Assembly: GCA_964590515.1 (NCBI GenBank)
Contig: CAZPZD010000021.1
Span: 1-38,709 of the forward strand
Direction: 5' to 3'
Length of the DNA: 38,709 bases
Source: JADFRG01 sp964590515
GTDB lineage: Bacteria; Chloroflexota; Anaerolineae; Anaerolineales; E44-bin32
Numbering within the stretch: the first letter of the stretch is position 1; the number at the start of each line of letters is the position of its first letter. Below the pieces are notes generated by a model. That model searched no databases, was not told where the DNA came from, and saw nothing but the letters and a program-made list of their open reading frames with translations. A program made the translations under genes and the position numbers. Below are positions 9,601 to 17,465 of this stretch, piece after piece.

Positions 9601-12600
9601 TCGCCCACCGGATCATTGATGATTTCGGGGCGCCCAGTCCTGGCGACTGCACCGGTGATCCCCTCGCCCAATCTGATGTCCTTGGCTGCAAAGGCCTCGG
9701 CATTGTGGCCGAGCGCGACGACAGACCTGAGCGTCTCTCGGTCCTCAGCCAGCAGCCGCACCTGAATCGTTCTCGACCTCAGCAGCTCCATGGCCCGGGT
9801 ACCGATCTGCTTCAAGACGGTCGACAGGTCGAGGGTCGCCGACACCTCGCGGGCAATTTCAGCCAGGGCGGCCATCTCGGCCGCCCGGCGCCGGGTTTCA
9901 TCGAATAGGCGCACATTCTCAAGCGCCACGGCCATGCTGGAGGCCAGCGTCGTCAGTACCCGCAAGTCGGATTCGGTGAAGGCGTCCTCTCGGTCCAGGT
10001 TCTGCATCGAGATCATGCCTTTGGCTTTTTCGCCGATGATGAGCGGGACGCCCAGATAAGACTTCGGCACTTCCCCGGCCAGCACGTAAGAGCCGTACTC
10101 CTTTGAACGTTCGGTGAGGTCCCGATTGAACATCAGCGGCTGGCGGCTGCGGATGATCTGCGGGGCAAAGCCAGCCGAGCCCAGAGCGTCAGGCTCAGGA
10201 TAGAAGCGCTGACCGCGCTCTATGAAGTACCGATAGTGGGCCAGATCCGACTCTTCGTCGTAGGCGATGATGAGCAGCACCTGTGCGTCGAAGACCTCGG
10301 CGATCTTGTCGCCGACCATATCAAAGACCGCCTGAACTTCAAGTTTCGAAGCGAGCGCCTGCTCCACGCTGCTGATGATCTCAAGTTCGGCCGCCCGCTG
10401 CTTGGTTTCGGCCAGCAGGCGATTGGTCTCGTTGAAAAGGCGGGCATTCTCGAGTGCTACTCCCATGCTAGCCGCCAGGGTCATAAGGAGCCGCACGTCC
10501 GACTCGCCGAAGGCGTCTTCCCGCTCCATGTCCTCCACCGTGATGACCCCGGTGACCTGGTCGCCGGAGATGATCGGAACCCCAAGGAAGGACTTACCCT
10601 GCTCAGTCCCAGGCAGAACCGAAGAGTGCAGCTTCTCCATCCAGCCATCCATATCCCGGTTGATCAGCAGCGGCTTGCGGGTCTTGATGATGAGCCCAGA
10701 GAAGGCTCCGGCCGGCAGCGGATCAAAGGGAGGTAGGCGAATCCCGCGCTCCACTTCGTAGGGGTAATGCACCAGGTTGGTCGTAGGGTCGTAGGTCCGG
10801 ATGCCCATGGTTGGCCAGTTGAACACCTCCCGGATCTTGTCGCCGACCAGCTCGATAATGCCCTGAAAGTCAAGCTGCGAGGCCAGGCCCTGCTGCACGC
10901 TGTTGATGATCGAGAGCTCGGCTGCCCGCTGTTCCGTGGTCTGGTTGGCTTGCTGCAGTTCGGCAGTGCGTTCGATTACCCGCTGCTCCAGGCCCTGATA
11001 TAGACGGGCGTTCTCGATCGCCGAGGCGGCCTGATTAGCGAAGGCGGAGAGCAGATCCACGTCGGACTGAGTAAAGGGTCCGTAGATGGTGTGGTTGTCC
11101 AGATAGATCAGCCCGGTCAGCTGACCCCGCGAGATTAGGGGCAGCGCCAGCACAGACAGGGAATCCAGAATATCCTGGGGGTGGTCCGCTTGTGGGTTGC
11201 TGGCCGAAAATCCTTGCCGCAAGATGGGCCGCATGCTGTCGGCCACGGTCTTGAACAACAAGGTCGCTCCGGCCGGAATCTCGCCGTCTGATGAGTGCTG
11301 GCCACGGGTGGCGGAGACTTGTGGAGTACCCAACTCGTCCAGGAATGACAAGACAACCCGTTCGGCGCCGCTCAGCTCAACCAGTTGATCCATGACGAAT
11401 TCAACCAGGCCCTGCTGGTCGCGGCGCTCGTTCATCCTCGCCCCAATTGCCAGCATCCGTTTGAGCTGTTCCTGGAGGTTGCCGGGTCGGGCCTGATCGA
11501 GTTCCAGATTGAGGCGGCGAGCCTCCGCGCCCTGCACCCACTCGGCAATGATCTGACGGTTGATCTTGACCTTGTTCAGGTAGTTGCGTCGCAGCCCTTC
11601 GTCGCTGAGTTTGGCGATGCCGGTCAGGGCGACTTGGCGGGCTCGCTGCAGCAGCATCCAGGCGTAGGTGTCAGTGAGTTGACCGAAGTCCAATTCGGGA
11701 CCTCGGCCGGTTGCGCTTGAACGCCCTGCGTTTCCCTTTCGCACTGAACCGCTTGCCGGAGCGGCTTTCAATACCTGGTAATGCAGCCACCAGACGTCCT
11801 GAGGCGGGTAATCCCAACTGATGTCGCCCAGCGCTTCGATCTGGGCTACGGCCTCCGAGCTGGCTCGATGGGCGGCTTCCCAGTCGCCGGCCTGCAGTTG
11901 GATGTACCCGAGCCAGGCGAGTGAGACGGCCAACACGGAGGGATCGCCGAGCTCTCTGAACTGATCGGAGGCCCTTTGAACTTCCTTGCGGGCCACCTCA
12001 ACCTCGCCGCGGGCGAGCGCAAGGCGGCCGAGCCCCAGGCGGTAGTAGGCCTCATTCCCGACATGACCGATTTCAATCGATAAATCCAGCCCCTCTTGGA
12101 GCGTACTCAGGGCAGAATCCAAGTCTCCGTAATCGAGCTCACTGCGGCCCAGGCTCTCGAGGTAGGTGGCCGTGAGCAGGCGGGCTTGGGCCCGCTTGGC
12201 CATCTCGACCGCTCGGGCGGTGTATTCGCCTGCCGTTCGGTAGAGTCCCAGATTGGCGTACATGAGTCCGAGGTTGTTGAACATGGTGCTCTGGCCATCC
12301 ACGTCGCCGATCGTCTGGAAGATGGCCAGCGCCTGCTCCCCCAGGGTCCGAGTCTCGTAATGGTTGCTGCTGCCCAGCGCCAGCGAGTTGAGCGAATGGC
12401 CTTCGCCCTCCAGGTCTCCAAGGGCCCGGTAGAGCGAGAGCGCCTCATTGAGGTAGCCGTGAGACTTGGCGGTCTCGCCGAGCCCGACACTGAGCCGCCC
12501 CAGTCGGCGTAGGCTATTGGCTTCGCCGGCCCGGTCGTCGAGCTGGCGGAAGACCTCCAGCGCCTTCTCCAGGAGAGCCTGCGCATCGCCGGGCTCACCG

Positions 12601-13142
12601 ACCGCCCGTTTCCATTCACTCAGGCTGATCAGACTCTCGGCTTCCAGCTTGGGATCGCCAAGGGCTCGCGCAAGGCGCAGGGCTGATTTGGCTTTGCGTT
12701 CCGCAACCTCAAAATCGCCCCGATTGATGACGGCCTGCGCCAGATGGTTTAGGGCCTCGATCTCGTGGGCCCGATTCCCCTCGCGCTTGGCCAGCCTGGC
12801 CATTGAGTCAAAGTCGCCAATGGCGGCTTCGCTGTTCCCGATCCGCCGGTAGCAGGCCGCCCGCCCAGCTAGCAGTTCGTACTCGACACCTGGCTCGATC
12901 GACCCCGGATGGCTGCTCGAGCGCTTTAACGCCTCGCTGAAGAGCTCGATGGCCTGCTCATAGGAGAACTCCTGCTGCGCCTCGACCGCCTGTTGCTGAA
13001 GTTTGCGAATCTGGGCGATGGAGTGGCTCGGGGCAGGCGGCTTGGAAGCCCGCGCAGGCTTCACCGGCTTAGGAGGCTTGGATGCCCTCCCCTGCTTGAC
13101 CTTGCCGGTGGTCCGCCTTCGAGTCTTGGGGCGTTCACTCAT
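6657..13142 (-). CDS. Giant soluble hybrid sensor histidine kinase (TPR, 4 GAF, 3 PAS, HisKA, HATPase, 2 REC)
   Basis: This is a 2161-residue kinase. ATG at 13142 is preceded by GGAGAG; the longer TTG start one codon earlier is less likely. After a basic N-terminus come about ten TPR-like repeats (about 45-470) and a helical linker. Four GAF domains follow (about 570-715, 740-900, 920-1080, 1090-1245), then three PAS domains (about 1258-1375, 1385-1495, 1510-1630), each ending in a '(H/Y)D(I/L)(T/S)E'-type helix. The HisKA phospho-site is His1654 (MSHEIRTPMN). The HATPase has an intact N box (LLANAVKFT) and GTGLGLAISRR. Two receivers follow with Asp1943 (LDMHMPEMDG) and Asp2086 (MDVQMPEMDG). 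No membrane segment is visible, so it should sense cytosolic cues. GAF2 and GAF3 are clearly similar to each other, as are the PAS domains, indicating internal duplication. It is co-transcribed with the phosphatase upstream and Hpt downstream. Confidence 0.95.
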   Translation of the reverse strand: MSERPKTRRRTTGKVKQGRASKPPKPVKPARASKPPAPSHSIAQIRKLQQQAVEAQQEFSYEQAIELFSEALKRSSSHPGSIEPGVEYELLAGRAACYRRIGNSEAAIGDFDSMARLAKREGNRAHEIEALNHLAQAVINRGDFEVAERKAKSALRLARALGDPKLEAESLISLSEWKRAVGEPGDAQALLEKALEVFRQLDDRAGEANSLRRLGRLSVGLGETAKSHGYLNEALSLYRALGDLEGEGHSLNSLALGSSNHYETRTLGEQALAIFQTIGDVDGQSTMFNNLGLMYANLGLYRTAGEYTARAVEMAKRAQARLLTATYLESLGRSELDYGDLDSALSTLQEGLDLSIEIGHVGNEAYYRLGLGRLALARGEVEVARKEVQRASDQFRELGDPSVLAVSLAWLGYIQLQAGDWEAAHRASSEAVAQIEALGDISWDYPPQDVWWLHYQVLKAAPASGSVRKGNAGRSSATGRGPELDFGQLTDTYAWMLLQRARQVALTGIAKLSDEGLRRNYLNKVKINRQIIAEWVQGAEARRLNLELDQARPGNLQEQLKRMLAIGARMNERRDQQGLVEFVMDQLVELSGAERVVLSFLDELGTPQVSATRGQHSSDGEIPAGATLLFKTVADSMRPILRQGFSASNPQADHPQDILDSLSVLALPLISRGQLTGLIYLDNHTIYGPFTQSDVDLLSAFANQAASAIENARLYQGLEQRVIERTAELQQANQTTEQRAAELSIINSVQQGLASQLDFQGIIELVGDKIREVFNWPTMGIRTYDPTTNLVHYPYEVERGIRLPPFDPLPAGAFSGLIIKTRKPLLINRDMDGWMEKLHSSVLPGTEQGKSFLGVPIISGDQVTGVITVEDMEREDAFGESDVRLLMTLAASMGVALENARLFNETNRLLAETKQRAAELEIISSVEQALASKLEVQAVFDMVGDKIAEVFDAQVLLIIAYDEESDLAHYRYFIERGQRFYPEPDALGSAGFAPQIIRSRQPLMFNRDLTERSKEYGSYVLAGEVPKSYLGVPLIIGEKAKGMISMQNLDREDAFTESDLRVLTTLASSMAVALENVRLFDETRRRAAEMAALAEIAREVSATLDLSTVLKQIGTRAMELLRSRTIQVRLLAEDRETLRSVVALGHNAEAFAAKDIRLGEGITGAVARTGRPEIINDPVGDTRAQHIPGTPVGDPVAFMVVPLAAGEAIIGTMGVWRSLELGLFTEEDLELLVSLGRQAAIAIQNARLFQQVEREKEYSESLVKSSPVAIVNIDEHDMIVSWNPGAEKLFGYGAQEAIGRNIDDLLVSTESREEAIAYNRQVQSDGRISVTTRRQRKDGTLVDVELHGVPLQADGKAAGAIAIYHDITERVRAEEELRRQKQQSESIVQYSPVAIVTVDFEAKVVGWNPAAEKLFGFTAEEAIGRDIDSMVAKDSGLHNEAVTFSDRGIRGDSFYAITKRTRKDGTLVDVELKGVPVIVGGERVGMIAIYHDLSELKRTEQALLEQKQYLEAVVQNSPVAIVTTDLRFDEASPNPAPNVVSWNPAAEKLFGYTADEAIGHNLDDLVANLDEIRDEARIYNQHSASGELLRAIARRTRKDGSLVDVEVLAVPVKVGQEQQGVIVIYYDITELVLARRSAEAANEAKSAFLATMSHEIRTPMNAVIGMSGLILDTELTEEQREFAEIIRNSGDSLLTIINDILDFSKIEAGKMDLESQPFDLRECVESALDLVAPRAAEKGLELAYQLDENVPRGIVGDVTRLRQILINLLANAVKFTERGEVVLSVVAKRRSWAHDLHFSVRDTGLGISNEAIGRLFQSFSQADASTARKHGGTGLGLAISRRLTELMGGKMWAESEPGAGSTFHFTVVTQAAELPQTARPELATEQPKLVGKRVLIVDDNETNRRILVVQTKSWGMTPLETGSPRLALDWIRRGESFNLAILDMHMPEMDGLALAKEIRQLRAAAELPMVLFTSLGRREADLRGVDFAAQLTKPIKPSQLFDALVGVFAGAQEPSAAGDGRAKARMDPEMAKRHPLRILLAEDNAVNQKLALRLLQGMGYRADVAGNGLEAIQSLERQRYDVVLMDVQMPEMDGLEASREINRRWKPHQRPRIVAMTANAMQGDRELCVAAGMDDYIAKPIRVPDLVGALSKATARQAEGV

Positions 13143-13157
13143 CAATTCACTCTCCGC

Positions 13158-14417
13158 CTAGGTCTTGGTTCCATCCGTCCCGTTCCTTATGCCGACCGCG
13201 ACCAGGGTGACGTCGTCGTCCTGTGGCATGGTCCCCTGATAAGCCGTAAGCGCCTGCCACAGCGCCTCGCAGACCTGCTCCGGGTGGGAGCCCGCTATCT
13301 CCTGCAGGGCGGAGGTCAAGCGCTCGGTGCCGAAGAATTCCCCTGCCCCATCCACCGCCTCTGTCACCCCATCGGTGTAGAGCAGCATCGAGCCGCCCTG
13401 CTCGAGCCGCAGCCTCCCCTCGTCCAATGCGATCGGTTCGAATAGGCCCAGCGGCTGGCCGGTGCCTTGCTCAAGGACGACCGAATTCCCCCGTGAATCC
13501 AAAGCCACGGGAAGTGGATGTCCGGCGCGCGCATAGTTGAATTCCAGACTAGCCACGTCCAGTATGCCGTACAGGGCTGTGACGAAGAGTCCCGAATCGT
13601 TGGATTCAATCAGGTGACGGTTCACGGAGACGAGCACCTCCGTGGGCGATTCGCAGCGGGGGGCCTCCACCCTGATCAGGGTGACGGTCAGGGCCATGAG
13701 CAAGGCCGCCGGCACACCGTGGCCGGTGACGTCCCCGACCACCAGACCGAGCATCCCATTACCCAACTGGATCACGTCGTAGAAGTCTCCTCCGACCGCG
13801 CTGGTGGGCACCATCCGGGCTCCGAAATCAAGGCCAGGTAGTTCGGGAAGTGAACGGGGCAGGATCCCGACCTGGATCTGGCGAGCAACCTCCAGCTCGC
13901 GCTCCAGCTTCTCTTTCTCGATGATCTGGGCCTGGGCGGCTTTGAGCTCGTCATAGGCCAGCTGGAGCAGCCGATTCTTCTCGCGAAGATCAAGGATGGT
14001 CAGGCTCTCCGATTCATCTAACCGCATGCTCAGCGTGCGGACGATTTCGAAGGCCAGGGCCGGTTGGCGCCGGAGCAAATTCTCGAGGTCAGCCCGACTC
14101 ATCTCAACGACCTGCAGCGGCGTTTTGGCGCGCACACTGGCAGTTCGGTGGTGATCCTGGCTGAAGAGCTCCATTTCTCCCAGCGACGTGCCGGGGCCGC
14201 GCACGGCGATAAGCCGTTCCTCCGTAGTGCCGAGCGACTTCACAATCTCGACCTCCCCGTCAAGTATGAAAAAGGAGCGGCCGCCAGGATCCCCCTCCCG
14301 GAAGAGCAGCGTTCCAGTTGGGATCGGGCGGTCCACCAAGTCCGTGGCCAGGGTTGCAAGTTCGTCATCCGGCAGACCAGCGAACAGTGAGACTCGACGG
14401 AGGGTTTCCGGTTTCAT
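13158..14417 (-). CDS. Cyclic-nucleotide-binding domain fused to PP2C/SpoIIE-type phosphatase
   Basis: This is a 419-residue protein. Residues 1-125 form a cNMP-binding/CRP-like sensor domain; the phosphate-binding-cassette region GTSLGEMELFSQDHHRTASV is recognisable, with Gly-Glu and Arg-Thr-Ala. A coiled coil (about 140-185, rich in Lys/Glu) links to a SpoIIE/RsbU-type PPM phosphatase (about 190-415) with metal-site motifs GGDFYDV, GDVTGHG, LLYTDGVTEA and QDDDVTL. Such proteins usually dephosphorylate anti-sigma-factor antagonists; no partner anti-sigma genes are visible here. It is the first gene of the phosphorelay operon (the kinase starts 15 bases after its stop). Because the operon ends with a nucleotide cyclase, the cNMP domain may read the second messenger made by the same operon. 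Confidence 0.93.
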   Translation of the reverse strand: MKPETLRRVSLFAGLPDDELATLATDLVDRPIPTGTLLFREGDPGGRSFFILDGEVEIVKSLGTTEERLIAVRGPGTSLGEMELFSQDHHRTASVRAKTPLQVVEMSRADLENLLRRQPALAFEIVRTLSMRLDESESLTILDLREKNRLLQLAYDELKAAQAQIIEKEKLERELEVARQIQVGILPRSLPELPGLDFGARMVPTSAVGGDFYDVIQLGNGMLGLVVGDVTGHGVPAALLMALTVTLIRVEAPRCESPTEVLVSVNRHLIESNDSGLFVTALYGILDVASLEFNYARAGHPLPVALDSRGNSVVLEQGTGQPLGLFEPIALDEGRLRLEQGGSMLLYTDGVTEAVDGAGEFFGTERLTSALQEIAGSHPEQVCEALWQALTAYQGTMPQDDDVTLVAVGIRNGTDGTKT

Positions 14418-14504
14418 CGCAAGCCGGAGGGCAGGCTTCCCCTTGGCTGCCCAATGATAATTGACAATTGCCCGAAGCTCCTGAGGCCGTTATCGGACAT
14501 GCCG

Positions 14505-14510
14505 TACAAT
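14505..14510 (+). promoter_or_regulatory. Possible -10 box (TACAAT) for the lipoprotein hydrolase
   Basis: TACAAT lies 15 bases before the chosen ATG at 14526. A perfect TTGACA is present at 14461-14466 but is 38 bases away, so it cannot pair with this box. No good -35 lies at 16-18 bases. Weak support. Confidence 0.3.
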
Positions 14511-14525
14511 AGCCCGCCTTACACT

Positions 14526-15644
14526 ATGAGAAGCCGCTCGGTGTCCTTCGGTGCGACGGGCTTAGCCCTTGGGCTGGCGCTGGCAGCCTGCTCCTTCACC
14601 CAGCGGGTGGCTCCTTCAGATTTCGCGCCGGGCGAACTCGCCGTGGAGGCTGAGTCCACCGCCTCCCGCCTCCCGAGTCCCCAGCCGAGCTACACTCCGA
14701 GCCCAACTCCGACCGCTTCCTCGACTCCGACCCCGACCCTTCACCCGCTTTCAATTGAATGGCTGCGCAGCCGGGAGTACCCGGCGAGCGAGATCAGCAT
14801 CGAGCAGACCCTCGATCCGGGGGACAACTATTCTCGCTACCTCGCCTCGTACCAATCCGAAGGGCTCAAGATCTACGCCCTGCTGACGGTGCCGTTCGGT
14901 GAGAGTCCGGAGACCGGCTGGCCCTCGGTCATCTTCAACCACGGCTTCATCCCCCCGGACGAGTATCGAACCACCGAGCGCTACGTCGCCTACGTGGACG
15001 GCTTCGCTCGCAATGGGTACATCGTGTTTCGCTCTGATTATCGGGGTCACGCCGAGTCTGAGGGTGTGGCCAGAGGTGGCTACGGTTCACCAGACTACAC
15101 CATTGACGTTCTGAATGCGGTGGCCGCAATCAAGGCGTTCCCGCAGGCCGATCCAGCCCGGATCGGAATGTGGGGACACTCGATGGGCGGTTACATCACG
15201 TTGCGGTCGTTAGTCGTCTCAGAGGACATTCGGGCCGGGGTGATCTGGGCCGGGGTGGTCGCCTCGTACCCCGATCTGCTGACCCGCTGGCGGCGGCCTG
15301 CGACCGGTGGGCTGCAGCCTACTCCCCGTCCGGGGAGCTGGCGGAGTTCGCTGGCCGAGATCTACGGTTCGCCGGATGAGAATCCCCCATTTTGGGCTTC
15401 GATCTCGGCCAATTCCTACCTGGTCGATCTCTCCGGACCGGTCCAGCTTCATCATGGGACCGCCGACACCAGCGTTCCGCTCGAGTTTTCGGCAATTCTC
15501 TACGAACAGATTCTAGCGATCGGGGGAACGGTCGAGTACTACGAGTATCCCGGGGACAACCACAACCTGTCGAACTACTTCACGACGGCCATGCAGCGGT
15601 CGATCCAATTCTTCGATCGTTACGTCAAGGGACCGACCGGCTAG
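14526..15644 (+). CDS. Lipoprotein alpha/beta hydrolase (S9-like esterase/peptidase)
   Basis: ATG at 14526 is the best start because it puts a lipoprotein signal peptide at the N-terminus, with lipobox LAAC (Cys22). A Ser/Thr/Pro spacer (PTPTASSTPTPT) follows, as on other secreted proteins in this window. The body is a dienelactone-hydrolase/prolyl-oligopeptidase-like fold. It shows an oxyanion-region NHGF, a SDYRGHAES segment, nucleophile Ser219 in GHSMGG, an Asp in GTADTSVP and a late His in PGDNHNLS. The complete triad suggests an active surface esterase or peptidase; the substrate is unknown. Its TAG stop shares a CTAG tetranucleotide with the TAG stop of the opposing EamA gene. Confidence 0.9.
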   Translation: MRSRSVSFGATGLALGLALAACSFTQRVAPSDFAPGELAVEAESTASRLPSPQPSYTPSPTPTASSTPTPTLHPLSIEWLRSREYPASEISIEQTLDPGDNYSRYLASYQSEGLKIYALLTVPFGESPETGWPSVIFNHGFIPPDEYRTTERYVAYVDGFARNGYIVFRSDYRGHAESEGVARGGYGSPDYTIDVLNAVAAIKAFPQADPARIGMWGHSMGGYITLRSLVVSEDIRAGVIWAGVVASYPDLLTRWRRPATGGLQPTPRPGSWRSSLAEIYGSPDENPPFWASISANSYLVDLSGPVQLHHGTADTSVPLEFSAILYEQILAIGGTVEYYEYPGDNHNLSNYFTTAMQRSIQFFDRYVKGPTG

Positions 15645-16618
15645 GATTCACCCTCCACGCGATCCGGGATCCGCGCCAAGCTGCGCGGGCCCGCAGGGGC
15701 CGCGACCGGTTCCGACTTCACCTTGGTCGCCGGCTCTGTGCGGCGATGCTTCCAGTTGACGAACCCGATCCCGGTCAGGACCAGGCCGACTCCGAGGATC
15801 AAACTCACCGACAACGATTCTTCAAGGAATACGACCCCGAGGATCACCCCAATCACCGGCATCGTGTAGGTCACCACCGAGGTTCGGGTCGAGCCCCATT
15901 CGTTGATCAGGTAGAAGTACAGCAGGTAGGCCAAACCGGTACCCAGGAACCCCAACCATAAGAGGGCGATCCAGGTCAGGGAAAGTCCGGGCAGCCGTAC
16001 CGGGGACTCGAAGGCGAATGCGCCGACCCACATTATCAGATCCGAGAGCAGCACCACCAGCGTCGCCTGGGTGACCGGGGGTCGCCCGCGGAATTGCTTC
16101 CGGGTCAGGGTGAGCCCCGTCGCGTAGCTGGCGGAAGCCGCGAGGACGGCCAGCTGCCCTAGGGAGCTCCCCTCCAGAATCCGGCTCAAGTCGAAGTTCT
16201 GGCCGATCAGGACTGCCACCCCGCCGAATCCGATTAGCAGCCCAAGAGTGCGGGGGAGAGTGATTCGTTCGTCCTGCAGCCAGAAGTGGGCAATCACCAG
16301 GGTGAACAGCGGCACGGTTCCATTCAGGACAGAGGCCATCCCCGAGTCGATCCGGGTTTCGCCCCAGGAGATCAGGGTGAAGGGGAGCGCCGTATTGACA
16401 AGGGCCAAGAGTAAATAGGAGGGCAGCTCCTTGCGGCTCAACCGCAGCGGCTGTTTTGTCAGCCGGCCCGCGATCAGCAACCCAATTACCCCAAACAGCA
16501 ATCGCAAAGCCACCAACCGGAACGGCCCCAGTTCCTGCACCGCGATTTTGATCCACAAGAAAGACGACCCCCAGATCACGCTCAGCGCCCCGAAGGCGAG
16601 CCACGCTCTTGATTTCAT
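15641..16618 (-). CDS. EamA/DMT-family transporter (probable metabolite exporter)
   Basis: About ten hydrophobic helices and the EamA hallmark near the N-terminus (WGSSFLWIKIA) identify a drug/metabolite transporter with two EamA repeats. Such proteins usually export amino acids or related compounds. I prefer ATG at 16618, where the first membrane helix follows immediately and AAGG precedes it. The frame stays open to 16777, and the extra 53 residues are polar and helical, so a cytosolic N-terminal extension cannot be excluded. The C-terminal tail is basic and hydrophilic. It is divergent from an Lrp/AsnC regulator, a common arrangement for regulated amino-acid exporters. The gene ends head-on with the preceding hydrolase, sharing CTAG. 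Confidence 0.88.
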   Translation of the reverse strand: MKSRAWLAFGALSVIWGSSFLWIKIAVQELGPFRLVALRLLFGVIGLLIAGRLTKQPLRLSRKELPSYLLLALVNTALPFTLISWGETRIDSGMASVLNGTVPLFTLVIAHFWLQDERITLPRTLGLLIGFGGVAVLIGQNFDLSRILEGSSLGQLAVLAASASYATGLTLTRKQFRGRPPVTQATLVVLLSDLIMWVGAFAFESPVRLPGLSLTWIALLWLGFLGTGLAYLLYFYLINEWGSTRTSVVTYTMPVIGVILGVVFLEESLSVSLILGVGLVLTGIGFVNWKHRRTEPATKVKSEPVAAPAGPRSLARIPDRVEGES

Positions 16619-16893
16619 GACCTTCCCGACCTCCATGGGTAGAGCAGAGCCGGCGTCGGCCAAGATGCGATGCCGCAGCTGGCGGGTCGCCTCGTCCGCT
16701 TCAAACTGTCGGTCGATGGCATTCTGCCTGACTGTGAACCAAGCTCGGATCAGATTCTCGTCGCTGAACACTGTCATTAGGACTCCGCCTAGCCTCCGCT
16801 CTGGAATCGCTCAACGGTCACAATCCTGATCGGGCAATTACGGAGTCATTGTATGCAGGTAATGGGGCGAAAGCCATATGTTTACTAAGGTAC

Positions 16894-16922
16894 TTGACCA
16901 GATGCACAAAATGATGTAAGAT
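16894..16922 (+). promoter_or_regulatory. Strong sigma-70-like promoter of the Lrp/AsnC gene
   Basis: TTGACC (16894-16899) and TAAGAT (16917-16922) are separated by exactly 17 bases. The predicted transcription start near 16929 lies only about five bases before the ATG at 16934, and no Shine-Dalgarno sequence is visible, so the message would be nearly leaderless. The AT-rich tract 16870-16920 between the divergent genes is the natural place for an Lrp operator. Confidence 0.65.
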
Positions 16923-16933
16923 CATGGGCACGT

Positions 16934-17458
16934 ATGACCTTAGAACATGAAAAGCTGCTAGATCCCACCGGATGGCAAATCCTACTCGAATTGGAGGCGA
17001 ACGCTCGGCTGTCTTTTGCCGAGCTCGGGCGGCGGGTCGGCCTGTCACTGCCCGCGGTCGCGGAGCGGGTCAGGAGGATGGAAGATGCCGGCATTATCAC
17101 CGGCTACCAGGTCCTCCTAGACCCAACCAAGGTCGGCCGACCGATCAGCGCCTTCGTCCGGATCCGATTGCACGAACACATCACCGGGGAGCGGCTCGAG
17201 CAGCAGCTGGCAGACCTGCCAGAGGTGCTGGAGTGCCACAACCTGACGGGGGACGACTGCGCCATCGTGAAAGTCGCCGTTCCGAGCATTCCAGAGCTCG
17301 AAGAAGTCCTCCAACAATTGAAGACCTTCGGTCAGACCACGACCTCGATCGTGCTCTCTTCGTTCGCCCACAAAGGATTGGCCCACGCTGGCGATCGATC
17401 TGCGGCGAATGGCCAGCTGTCCGCGAATGGAGAGTTCGTCCGCGAGGGCGTTCGCTAA
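16934..17458 (+). CDS. Lrp/AsnC-family transcriptional regulator
   Basis: This is a 174-residue regulator. The N-terminal winged helix-turn-helix (about 10-60) has the family pattern DPTGWQILLELEANARLSF then LGRRVGLSLPAVAERVRRM. A RAM/AsnC ligand-binding domain follows (about 70-150), with the ECHNLTGDDCAIVKVAV segment typical of the effector pocket. The family senses amino acids and often controls an adjacent transporter; the divergent EamA gene is the obvious target. The C-terminal 25 residues are an unstructured tail (Ala/Gly/Asn-rich). The leader is very short (see promoter). Confidence 0.95.
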   Translation: MTLEHEKLLDPTGWQILLELEANARLSFAELGRRVGLSLPAVAERVRRMEDAGIITGYQVLLDPTKVGRPISAFVRIRLHEHITGERLEQQLADLPEVLECHNLTGDDCAIVKVAVPSIPELEEVLQQLKTFGQTTTSIVLSSFAHKGLAHAGDRSAANGQLSANGEFVREGVR

Positions 17459-17465
17459 TCCGGCG

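Noticed and set aside
8670..9908. Long plus-strand open frame (412 codons) opposite the PAS/GAF part of the giant kinase
   Set aside because: It is antisense to a clearly coding gene with intact domains, shows no recognisable motif, and such shadows are expected in high-GC DNA.
14461..14466. Perfect TTGACA upstream of the lipoprotein hydrolase
   Set aside because: The only good -10-like box is 38 bases further on, far outside the 16-18-base spacing, so it is not called as a promoter.
16619..16777. 53-codon upstream extension of the EamA gene
   Set aside because: The membrane protein has a good start at 16618 just before its first helix; the extension has no recognisable feature. It is kept only as an alternative start.
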